A DNA stretch of 64,000 nt from Branchiostoma floridae (Eukaryota > Chordata > Leptocardii > Amphioxiformes > Branchiostomatidae): positions 14,836,484 to 14,900,483 of the forward strand of contig NC_049987.1 in NCBI RefSeq assembly GCF_000003815.2, read 5' to 3'. Made by a program: the position numbers and the translations under genes. This document shows, one piece after another, positions 22,994 to 36,000 of this stretch (within the stretch, counting starts at the first letter, position 1; the number at the start of each line of letters is the position of its first letter). Below the pieces are notes generated by a model, which was not told the origin of the DNA, did not search any database, and worked only from the letters and a program-made list of their open reading frames with translations.

Positions 22994-25900
22994 CATTAAC
23001 TAGAAACTGATCTTGCTCGGATTTCAAAATTTTTGGTAACGCCTCAGAGACGGAGCTTTCTTTATGGCATCATTTAGAACATGTTGACTCATACCTTCTA
23101 GGAGATACAACCAACCAACCAACCAAATTCAGTATTTTGAAAGAAGCACACGTGTCCATATTTTCCAAAGCCTTTGCTGACAAATTTATCTTTTGTATGT
23201 CTGAATTAAGTCGCAATGTCTGGAAAGTTGACCGTCATAATTGTGCAAGAATTAGCCTTACACTCAAATAATGTTTGCAGAACTTTCTGATAAATGCTTT
23301 GTACCACTGTTGCTCTGAAGCAATAAATTGTATGTTAGAAGAAGTAGAATATCAATTGCGTGAACACAACTCACAACAATCAGCATAAAAACGCTTGATT
23401 TAATTTTCCACTGTTCATATGATGTCTGTTTTGAAACTGTATACAACTGTTATGTCATTTTTAACGGCCTATGATGTTATGGAAAGAGGTGATAACGATA
23501 AATGGTATACCCCATTTGAAACGTAGGGGCTGAAAGGTTTATCGATATCGGTAGGGGTGTAGAAAAACCCAGGTGCTCATGCAATACTTACCTCATATGT
23601 AGTGAACTAACTATTGAAACACCTTATTGTAACGTTTTTGTTCTATTTAAAATGAATTTAGAGGGTATTTCTGTGTTAACGAAAATGTTTTCTTTATTTT
23701 TTATATGTTGCACCATATGTAGCATAGTACGTTGTCATTATTTTCCCAGAGTTTTCACTTTTGTATACCTCAGTATTAAAGAAGTATGTTTAACAAGTAC
23801 ATGTGGCTTGTCTTTTCAAAATGTCTACCGATTGTGTCTATGGTACGTTTATATATTCATCACATGGTTTTCTCAGGATATTTTAGACACTGGTATTTTT
23901 ACCTTCGCCAGAAGGTTATACTTTCGGTTTGGCTATACTATAGTGAAGTGACTGTGGATGCAGGCGACATGAGTCTTGAAGCAATGGATGGATGTTCATG
24001 ATGATTTATAGGTAAGTAACTGTTGGGGAGACAAAGGTCAAGAAAATGGGCCTTCTCGCGGATTTCTACGTTACTGCAGCGGACTTTTTGGGTTTCTTAT
24101 CAGAATAATTCGAGGTGCTGTGGATGGATCTTGATAATATTTAGTAGGTATGTAAGGTTAAGGAAGAGGAAGGTCAAGTTCGATAATGGGCGGCAAAGTT
24201 CAGGAAGTGCCATTGTCGTGATTTTTGAGTAGTGGATAGGTTTTGGGGGTATATCTTAAGTGTAAGTTTGGGCCCCCTAGCGGCTTGTCATAAATCTTTT
24301 ACAAAAGTTTGTGCTTTTTTTTACCCCCTCCAAGGGTTTGTTTCAAGTTGGAAAAAAAGGAACAATAACGCAAATTCCATCAATTTATACCACCGGAATT
24401 CTCTGCTGCTAGCTAGGGCTTCCTTTTATAGTTGTTGTATCAGACTCAAACGTAACGACGACTAGCAAAAATTGTGATTAACTCTCAGCTACATTCTACA
24501 CCACCTAACAAGAAATCAACGGACGCACACTTGTAGAAAATGTCACACTTGCTCTTGCCTTTATTACTATGCATTGAAAGAACAGCGAGGACTGCAAACA
24601 CTTATCATACATGTACACCTGAATCCCAAATTCTACAAGCTCTCTTGTTTAAAAACACCAAAAAACACAGCCCTATTCTTTTAACGGTAGCAAAACCATT
24701 ACAAAACCCTATGTTACAGTGTAACACTCTCTTGTTACCGAGCAAACAGTCACATGTACACCTAAAAGTGACAATCTTTACGTACACGCCTCAGTATTTT
24801 ACTTATGGCTTACAAAAATTCCATATTTACAGATACAAACATGCCACTATTTGATGTTCATTGTGGTCGTTTTGCGTAGTTTTGGAGTAGATTGTCTTCG
24901 ACTTAAGGCCATTATCAGAAATATTGGGCCGATTCAACGTCAATTAAGGAAGGTGATGAGCCCCTAAAAACTAAAATTATTTTGTTACATTTTTTCGACA
25001 TCTTTTTTTGCGACGCCTCAGGAGCGGATGCAACTTAGCAGTTGAACGCAATCAAAGAATTACCCCAAATGCAGACATCTCATTGGCAATTATATCCGCC
25101 CACATTGACAGTGAATCGTCCCATAGTTTGCTCGAGTTCAGAGCAAAGCGAAATTTTCTATCCATGTCTGAATGAGCTTCAGTCAGTAGCCTTACGTCAT
25201 ACAAAATTGAAGCATTGTCAAATACAATCTTATTTATATGGTACAATTATGTGTATTGTACAATGGTTGATGAAAACACCAAGGTACTGGCATATACATT
25301 CATGAGCCAAATTGAAGTCAAATATATCTCAATATTTTGAATAAGAAACATGTAAAACACGTCTACTTTAAAATACAGTTGTTGTATTTTTTGACTGAGC
25401 TCATACCACTGAACTTTTGCTGTTTTTTTTCACAGTTCATGGATATCATCAAATCCCTGTACATTTTGTTGGTCCCTTTTAGCCAAGGTGCAAAAATCTT
25501 ACAAGTACAAACGTCATGGAAAATGCCACGTACGTACGACAGAAAAGCCCCGTACGTCTGTTAGAAAGATTGCGAGGTCACGTGACACGGGTCAAGTCTC
25601 GCAGCATCACACGAGAGTTTGAGAGAGTGAGCGACAGAATTCAAATCTGATCAACAGATTCTCTGACACCATATATAGACATATGTACAATCGAGCCCCA
25701 GTTAAAACGGTAGATGCAACCCAATGGTTACTGTGTCTTGATTAATATTGTAAAAATACCACAAAAAAAGCTTATTTACCGACTAGTTAACAATATCCAA
25801 TAAAGTTAATTGCCGTTTTTAGCTGCACTGGTACAAACTTAATCATTATACATAATCATTTCTAGATTTCCCAAAAAAAAGCGTGCTAGTCATGTGAAAG

Positions 25901-27025
25901 CTCTAGATTGCTCTTAAAAGCATAAATAACTGCTCGAAGTTTCAAATTGCAAATACCTATAAAAATTGTACTAAAATTTGTGCAATCAAATGCACATGAT
26001 CGTGAGCTTAAAATTCTATCAGCACTAGTACAAAATTTTACCAACGCTAGGCACCATGATATTCCAAATAACAACAAAAATACATATCAAATCCACTAGA
26101 ATATCTATATACAATTGTCTGTCATCTAAGAGTTGACTTATTTCAATCAGGCGTCATGGGAAACGAATTATTTCATATTTTGAATATAACATATAACATC
26201 ACCGGGTGTTCGTGTAGATGCGGTGAAATCTTAAAGGCAACGGAATGTGTTGCTTTTGTCTGCGTTCATCTATGGACAGAGTTGGACGAATGACACATGA
26301 CATGATATCTCAGCATGCGTCAAGTATTGGTTCCATCAACTTTTCTTTTTTCTTTTTTCTTAACCGTTTTCTTTTTGTGTCGTTTGGGTGGAAAGTTTGG
26401 TATAAATACACCCGCGAACATGTAACGATTACACAGCAGTGCAAAGAAGCGAACTCGCTTCGTTTAGTACAAAAATAGCAGATCTTTATGCAAAACTGAT
26501 TGCACGTCCGACATGTTTGTATTTTCGTGGGACAAGCAGTCTGATGAATATGTTCTATTCTTTGGTAGCTGTTGAAATTTTGATATTTTTTTTGTAAACA
26601 GGGAAATCCCTATTTGTTTTCTTGTACGTGAAGCTAGAAAAAAACAACGATGAAATTTACTGTAGAACTACTTGTCCCAATAATAAAATTGTGTCCATAT
26701 TACAAGAAATATTGCAATGTGTACAAAAAAACTGTACATCCTATGTCGTTTCAAGACATACCTAAATATCCACGTTTAAAACGGGTTTCGTGTATTGTCA
26801 CATTTGCTAACCTAAAACGAAGAAATAAGGTACCACAATTATGATTGGTGATTGCGTCACGTACATTTTTGACCACCAATCAGAATCACTGGCTTATTTT
26901 CTACGTGTGAAGTACAGTGTAAAAGGTATGTCGAGCCAGAAGCCAGTGGTATTAAATATCTCTGACAAAAGACGAGCAAAAATATCAAACGTCTTCCATA
27001 ACAAACATTTCTAGTTCTATACACG
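22994..27025. other. Convergent intergenic spacer
   Basis: Apart from an AATAAA at 23332-23337, a plausible plus-strand polyadenylation signal, I see no exon, RNA gene or element I can support. The frames are short, AT-rich and without splice context. The 3' UTR of the minus-strand cadherin lies at the right end. A CpG-richer patch with repeated cgtacg motifs is near 25510-25625. Confidence 0.5.
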
Positions 27026-30000
27026 CTAGTCGTCTTCACTCTCCCCTTCGTTGAACATGTTGGCGAGTTTGGAAAACCTTGGTCCCCAGTCGTTCAAGTA
27101 GTCGTAGTTCTGGTCCCCGCCGGAGCTGCTGGAGTTGAGGGAGCTGAGGGACCCCGCCAGCGAGCCCTCCCCCTCGTCCTCGTACGGAATGAACTCGTCC
27201 CGCGCGCCCAGGTTGTCTCCTAACTCCTCGTCGTCTAGTCTGGTGTCAATGAACTCACCAACATCGTTGGAGTCGGGCACCTGGAGGAAGGGGGAGGGGG
27301 GCATATTTGAGCTAAGTATGTTTTAACGGGGGAAAGACTTACAATAATCTTTGACCAGAGTGACAAGAATCTGTGCCACCCCAGTAGCAGCACCTCAGTA
27401 TCAGTAGTATTGTTTTAGATAGTCACGTGCTCTCGCTTGATGACCTCGTTATCGTATGGAATCACGTGATCTTGCTCGGTGTCTGCCATCTTGTTTTGGT
27501 TCTGTGTAATCTCTGGTACATTCACGTTCGCTCACTTTTACATTCCGTAATTACAGTAAAAAAAAAGATGAACAAAAAATGACGGAAATTCTACTCCGCA
27601 GTCTATTTTATTTCCTCGAAAAAGTTTTATCGGAAGAAGTAGATGATATCGTACCTTGCTTGTAGGAGAGGCCCTGGTCATAGTTGCGTTCTGCCGCAGT
27701 GCGTTGATGTCGTACGCCTCCTGATCCTCCTCGCCGTACCCCTCCTCCTCGTACTTCACAATGTTCTCGCGAGACTCGGCGTCAGCGCTGATGTAGTTCA
27801 GACTCGCCCTCTTCTTCTCACGGACGTAGCGGCGGCGGAAGATGGCGAACACGATCACGAGGACTGCACATGGCCAAAGAAAAATCATTAGAAAAATCAA
27901 GCGATAAGCAAACTTTAAAAACGAGAAGAAAGATTGATTTCTTCAGCAAAACCTACTATACTGTTACTTCAACCAAGCTTCAACAAACGGACATAAGTCA
28001 GAATTTGAGTTCTACTAGGATTCACATCTCGTAATTCTATTGTCCTGGATTTACTGTATTACAGTGTAGTATTTGCATAGGCTGTCTTCAGAGAAGTGAA
28101 CTAGGGTATAGTCTCTTCAGAAGCATATATGAACAGGATCTTGCTCTGACATGACTCCCCTCGTGTAAAATCAAAATCCAAAGCGGAAATAAGATGGCGC
28201 CGGGATAATGTCAAAATCCAAAATGGCGGCGCCCATGGATGCCGACAAAAACACATCAGGAAACTTACTGAGTAGGATCAGAAGGCAGACACATATGGCC
28301 ACCAGAGCGAACGGAGAGATGCTGACAGGGCCGGACACTCGGAGCGCTCCGCAGTCTTTTCCTGTGTATATAAAGACGACCACGTTAGAAACAAACAAAC
28401 AAACAAAGAAACGTATATAAAGACAGTGAGAACTCGCAATGTAAGCGCAAATATACATATAGAAAAGGTTTGCAGGTTCATGCCATCAATGTCACACAAA
28501 AAAAGAACGAAAAAAAAAGAAGAAATTTCGAGTATGGAGTAAGTTCATGAAAAATACGACCTGAAGTAATAGTACAACTGTATCTAGAAAAATGAATGGC
28601 AAAACATACTGTTGAGAATCCTGGCTTCCGGGTCGTCTGCGCATGTGCAGTTGAATCCTCCAATAAAGCTGAAACAGGTGCCCGGGTCGCACGGGTTGTT
28701 CGCACAGTTGTCAATCACGTTACGACACAGGTAGCCGTCGTACCCCACCTTACAGGTGCACTCGTACGACCCCACCAGGTTCCTACACGTGCCCACAACG
28801 CAGTTGTTCGGGAGGCTGGAAAAGACATAAGACGTTTAATGGATGTGTTTCAATCTTTCTTTTCGGTGTCAAGGTTGGACTAAATGACCGTAACCTGCTA
28901 GCCGCCATGCTAGATAGAGATGCTTGGAGCACCTCTTATTACGAAGACGAACTGAACTTTCAATCGTAGTGAGCATAGACCCTTTGCTAGTGACCCTGTT
29001 TCTGGCCTACTAGGTGTACTTCTGGACCTTAAGATTTAGATTTTCATTGAGATTTCATTGTCTCACCTGCACTCGTCTACGTCATCTTCACAGCTCACGC
29101 CAGTGAAGCCCTGGGGGCAAGTGCAGTTCCTACCGGAGATGCTAGGGGTCGGAGAGGTGCCCTCGATGCAGGTGCCGCCATTTTGACACGGGAAGTTGTA
29201 GCAGTTTCGCTCAGTGTCGCAGTTCACTCCTACAGAAAGAACAACACTTGAGGTTAGATGATATCGAGAGAAATGCTCATGAACACTGACATCCAGGGAT
29301 GTATTACATCTTAACTCATACTTTGATATCTACGTCTTTCTGCAAATACATTGCCTGTTATGTGCCAGCCTCATTATTATCGCAATGGCCAAGAACTTGG
29401 CAGTTAGCTTGCAAATCTAAAGCAGCATTTTTACCACCCCTCTACCCCCCTAGCCACCATCATACCTGGTGCACCGAAATCTGATGATCCAAGGGGGAAC
29501 GTGACAAATTAGAAAGAAAAGATGGTAAGTAATGAAAGGGGTAAGGTTAGTACAACGTTTAGGTCTAGCACATAACATTTACATACAAAATACAATGTGT
29601 ATGTAGGACAGAGACATCCTCTCATGACATGCAATCCGTCCTCGCGATCGCGTAGTTAACGCCAGCCATCACCAGCCAATCACGTCACCGCCTTCAGCCA
29701 GGAGGCAACGTTATTGGCTGGTAACTTTCCCTTCATTCGCTCCAACAACAGAAGTGGCAGTGTCTAATTGGTCAATGACAGCAGGGAGAGTACCTGATTG
29801 GATGGCTCGCAGCCCGGTATACACAACGTCACAAGAGATAGGCCTGACATGAGAGGATGACTTGAATGGGATTCAACAACAGCGACACAAGCAGTGAAAA
29901 AGGTTGCTAATTAAGACCAACCTTTGTATTGCTCGGGACACTGGCATCTGTAGGAGTTCTCCAGGTTGATACATGTCCCTCCGTTCTGACACGGGTCTGA

Positions 30001-33000
30001 TTCACACTCGTCGATGTCGATACAGACGAGCGGGTCGGCCCCGGGTGTCTGTTCGTTCCACCCCGGTTTGCACTCACACACGCCCAGGTTGCACACCTGT
30101 CCTACACCGGTACACTCCTTAAACAGGCAGGTGTCGAGCTCGTGGCACTGGTCAAAGGTGGTCTCCCTGTGGTGAAAAATAATGGTTGAAACACATATTT
30201 AAAACTTGGTCATGTTGGTACAACGCTACTCTTTAAGCAGAGGTTAGGCTCCGGCTGTTTTTTGACGTTTTTCTAGTCGTTTTTATCGGGCTTTCTATTT
30301 TGTACTGTATCTTGTATTGTTAGGTTTTGACAATACAATATACTGCTTGGAGAGCATCATCTTTTGTACTGTCACCAAGATGAATTGATTGCTCATCATT
30401 CACGACTCAACAATATGAAAAATTGAAAATACAATAATACAACAATAACATAAGAAACAATAACACATACCAGTTATAAAGACACGTACAGGCTACAAAA
30501 TCTTACACAGTTTTTAAGTTACAACTAACAACTCTCTTTCGATAATACGACCTTCTTGATGGCTCTTATTTTCCCATTGCTTCAGACTACGAATGTATGA
30601 AAATGTTCTTATCTACTGGCAAATGCTGACGTAAGGTGTTGGGTTCATGTTCTCACCTGCTCTCGATGGTCTTAGTCTTGAAGTCGATCTGATTGGCGGT
30701 TTCTTCCACGCTACTGTAGGACACGAAACGGAATTCTTCCATGCACCCCCTCAGGGACTCCGTCACTTCGATGTACTGTTTGGCATCGGTTGTCAGGTCG
30801 GTGGCGGGGTTTTTGAAGCCGCCAACATATAAGGAGTCGACGTTGAGCGAATGGGCCGCATCGGCTCCCTGTCCTGTGTAGTTAAGAAACGACAGACTCC
30901 ATGAAATATGCGACATTGTTTCTCTCTTTTCTTTCACTATTATTTTTCCAGAATTGTATCTTCGAGTTTTCGTGTGCAATCTCTGTTACCTATCCCCTGG
31001 CCCTTGGTCTGGTTTTTGTTCTGCTTTTATTTCCTCATTACAATTAACTCGTCAGAGAGCTAGTCGACTTGGTTGGCGAAAGTTTTGCGAATACTAGCAA
31101 AACTCTAGCAATCTACTGAAACATGACGAGATCTCGTAAAACCTCGCAACACGCGAGAGGCAAGAATGTGAGATCTCGCAAAATCTCGTCCTGAAATCTC
31201 GTAACACATGAGGTCTCGTAAAATCTCGTCGTGTTGTGCGAGAGTTTACCTTGGAAAGTGACCAGGCCGATGATATTGCCAGCGCGGTCCTTCATGGTGG
31301 CGGTGTTGGCGTCACGTTCGATGAACAGCTCCTGCTCTTGTCCGTCGTTAAATGTGTTGGTAGACTCGTAGCTCTGATCCGCGCCGCTTCCCTGAAGTAG
31401 TCAAGAGAAACTTTATGAAGTTGTACAGAATAGGATAAGATTTTTTCGGCAAATTTTGCTGTTGCAAGCAAATGAGAATACACAATACTATAGAAACGTA
31501 CCTTAGTGTTAAGCCTCAACACAGCTTTCCCATCCTTGAGGTAGACCACTAGCCAAGCGGGGCCTCCGAAGTAGAAGAGCAGACCGTTCTTAGCCCTGGG
31601 GGACAGACACGGAAAGTCAGTATCCACTGAATTACGATCAAAATTCAATCATCACATTTGGAGAAGCAAGACAACATCCCCAAGGACAGGACGAAAGGAG
31701 GAGATTGAAAGAAAGGAAGAAAAGAGAGAGAAAGAAAGAAAGAAAAGAGAGAGAAAGAAAGAAAGAAAAATAAAGAAATTAAAGGACAGAAAGAAAAGGG
31801 AACAAAGAAAGAAAGACAGAAAGAAATACTAGTAGAAAGAAAGAAATAGAAAGAAAGAAAGAAGACATGAATGTAAGGAAATTGCAATCTTACTTTGTCC
31901 TGAACTTGAAGCTGATGGTTGTTCCTGATCTGGGCTGCAAGTCAGCTTCAACCTTCATGTATGACCTTGAACTTCTCAAGGTCGCAATGGAGGGCGGGGC
32001 GCAGACAGGGCATGTCGGGACGTTCTGACCCGTGCCCTCCGTAGTGGAGGTTAGGTCAACTTCTCGTGAAGGACTTCCAACATACAGGTAGGAGATGCAC
32101 ACGATTGGGTAGTTGTACAGACGGTCGGATTGTAACTGTGGATAAAGAACAGCAAACTTAAACACAAAAGGCTACATGATATGATAATGCAGTACTGGTT
32201 GTGTAATCTCCAGGCAGATTTACCAGCGGCATAAGATAGTATTAAGCTGGCTAAGGAGTACAGATGGCCAAACGGAGTCATCAACAAAATACACTCCTAG
32301 AACGGCTTCACTCCTCTGGCAGCTTTTGATACTATCTAATGCTTGGGATCTGCTTGGAGATTATTGGTTGTGTAGAAAATGTTCACAACACAGCTCTCAA
32401 CATCCGTCCTCGTTCACCCCTTCGTTTTCTTCAAATGGTATCGCCCTGTCACTTTTGTGTCTTGCGTATTGGTCTTCCTTGTCTATAGCTGGACATCTTA
32501 CTTACCCTCAAGTCATTGACTTCTTTGTACCCGCCGATAAAGGTGTTCCCTAACAGGTTGGGGTCCGAGAAGGACAGCGTTGGCTGCACGTCCGTTAGAA
32601 CCGACAAGGGGGCGTTGCTGCCGTCGACGACCGCCGTCATCTGTCCGAGATGGTGCTCCCTCATGTTGGTGATGACGACAACGTGAGTCTGGTTGTGCTG
32701 GACGGGAGGGTTGTTCTCGTCTCCTATGAACATCTGTGAATACAGAAGATATTTTGATTCACAATACACATGATTTGTTGAGCACCTAGTCTAGCGATCA
32801 CTCCAAAGACAATGAAAACAGAATATTCACACGCGTTGAATTAAGCAGCCATTTGAGTGTTAGCCTTTCATAGGAAACAATATTCATACGGAGTATACGA
32901 TATCATAATGATAAGTGGCTATCGCACGACTGATATTCAATCATGTCAAAGTTGAAGTGTACGACCGTCGCCGGTGTTGTTTTTTAAAAACATCATTCTT

Positions 33001-36000
33001 ATTCATTCTTATTGGATGGTATTGTGGTTTCAGTTTTGCCTTGTCCTTCTTACGATACTTTTGTCTGTATCCAAGAAATTTTACATACCTCAAGAAGCTG
33101 TCCACTGAGCGAAGCCTCTATGTAAATCCGTCCGTTGAAAACACCCATTGAGAAGAAGTTCTGCGCTTGCCCGGCCTGGTAGATGAGCAGTCCTCTCTCG
33201 TTGCACGCCTTGAACTTTATCTCCAACTTGTCCTCTGCGCCGGCTAGAACCGGATTCTGAGACAGCTGCCATTTCAGGAAACCGCCCTTGTCCACGAATA
33301 TTTCAGAACTCGCCAAGTTGACTATCACCAGTAGTAAAACTGTACAAAAGCAGCAATAATAACAATATCGTTAGAATACATTCCTAGTAAAAAAAATAGC
33401 AGCCGAAATTTTGAATTCACAAGATAATTCTATGAAGCAACAATTTTAAACGGAATAGCAAATAAACTAGAGAACTTCAAGTGAAGCAATATTTAGCGCA
33501 AGTAATTGTGATATACTCCTCAATGTACAACTTTAAAACTAGGCTTTTCAAACGCAAAGGTTATGGTTTGTGCGATTCCTATAACGACCGCAAGATGTCG
33601 CTTGAACCACATCACCCTGGACAGACACCAAGCTGTCATGGGAACTTGTATCTTCCTTGGTAATGTCAGATTCTACGCCAGCTAATCATTGAGCTGCGTG
33701 CAAAATCTGGATCACTTAATTTCTGTATCGAAGCTAGACGTGAAAAATTGAAATACCAGGATCTAGAAATATCCCTGACTGAGTAAAAATTCTACACATA
33801 AGTCTTACTTTGGAGTGGATATATAAGAAGAGACTGGAACGCTGCAAAACACTAATATAGTTCTGTCGACTTAGCCATGACCCTGCCGACCCACCCTGTT
33901 AACAAGTTATTATCGTAAGAATCAGGGGTAATGCAGGCGGGGAATGTACCGACGCGGAGGAGGCGCAGGATTTGTAAACCAGACTGCCAACACCCCCACC
34001 AGACATAACCCAGCTGTTCGCCGGTAGCTATGGGGCCTTGCATGAGAGGAAAATGGTCAACCGATCGTCGATTCTTTTTCTATGACAAACACGGTTTGAG
34101 ATTTGTAGTATCCTAGTGTCCTTTTCTTACATTTCTTGATTGATAAGTGGATATCAAATAAAACTATTAAAAAAGATGACTCATTGAGATAACTTGCAGC
34201 AAATACTACATTACTGAGTCTAAATCGTTCCACGGAAGTTGCCTATCTGACAATTGCCCTTCTATTGCTTCCTTCATGACGTATTTTAGTGACGTAGTAG
34301 AAAATTGGGGCCTAGTCATACAGAAAGTATCCGCCATTTTTTTCACCTATCAGTCGGAAAATGTTATTTCGTACGGGTCAGTTGAACTGAATGGCCAGTA
34401 ATTAAAAAGAAAAGTGTCTAATTGTGTAAGATCATAAGCTGTTGATGCTAAGAGACTCTATAGATGCTTTTGTTTTGAAAGGGTACAACAAAGTAGACAT
34501 GTCCCCTTGTAGAGTAGTACGTTCGAAGTACTCAAATATTGGTCCGTGTACACAGAATTTGTCTTGTAATAGTCATGGTTGTACTTTCGAAACTTAGCTG
34601 ACTTTTATTTGTCTTTTCAATCTAACGGTCGACCCCATAGCTTAGCCGTACAACCACGGCCATTCCCATGAATGCGTGCGCCTTTTCCAGTGCTCTTTTT
34701 GAAGCCAAATCCACCACTCTTGTAGAAAAATAGCCGTATTATGCAATTTCACGGTAGTTTTGTCCGTTTTTCCAGTTGAGCCCCTCGTGGTTGATTGGAT
34801 TATGGAGTTCAGAGGGCACCGTCCTTGTTCAAGCCGCCAGGAATTTAATTTCTGGGGAAACCATTACCTCTCTGTAAGCCTCGTATTTTTAATGGCGACA
34901 TTTCTAAAAGAACTTTCAGTTGCTTGTATGTGATTCAAAACGCTGGCAAAATCTTTTAACAACAGTTGTGTTGATTCGAAGTTGTATCTGGCTATTCAGT
35001 CAATAAATGTATCGTTTCTATCGTATCAGGACATGTAAAAAAAGAAACTAAATGGTGTACTACTACTGGACCGAGCAAGATTTGTACTATCGTGTTGCAC
35101 CACAACATCTGTTGTGTTGGATCTTGCTCAGGCCCATATAACGACTCCATTGATATTTTCTTTTTATCTCCCTGGGTTACAGCTATTACAGCCTCTGCTG
35201 GTGTGTTTTCTTTTCTTCGGGCTTAACTGTTATAGCCCTTTTCTCAATGGTTTGTAGGCCTTTCCAGTGTTTTCAACGTTAGTATAATTCTGACTCCATT
35301 CACATATTTGCAGTGCCAAGAGAGGGGCAGAAAGGCGAATTTAGTCCGATTCATTCTAAGACCTTCTTTTCAAGTGATTTACTTCAAGTTCTTCGTGTGT
35401 ATCATCTTGTATAATGGATCTTAGCGTTAGGTCAATCGTTTAAAGCTGTCGGAATTCTACAGACCATTTCAGGAAATTGAATCTTAAGTATGATTCTCGA
35501 CCAAGAAAGGACAGCTCAAGCACTCAGACGAGTTTTGTCTTAAATATGTGAGACACAAATTCGGTAGAAATTGTAAGAGCGCTACAGTAGACCATTTCAG
35601 GAAATTGGATCTTAAAAAGTGATTCTCAAGCAGAGATTAACATCTGCCAGTCCGAAAATGACACAGCATTCCTGCCGTGGGCCAACCTTCGCTTGCCGCA
35701 GTTTTAAAAACACGCCCTAATTACAAGCCAAATGACTCCGAGCAGCGCTCAAATGACCGTGAAACGGCCCCAACATTCCCAACCCCCAGCAATTATCGAG
35801 GGGCTTCATGGCGAGAGAGTTACCAAAGAGTCTGTTGTATAGCCTCGATACTCAGTCTCTCCGCAGGGTTTCAAGCTCGTGTTCCTCGGCACTGTAAACT
35901 TCTATTTCTACCAACCAAATTACCCTGGATGCCAAAGTGTTTCCAGTGCCTACGGAAGGGGACAACGTGCTCCCAAGGAAATTCTACTGGAACTCTTTTA

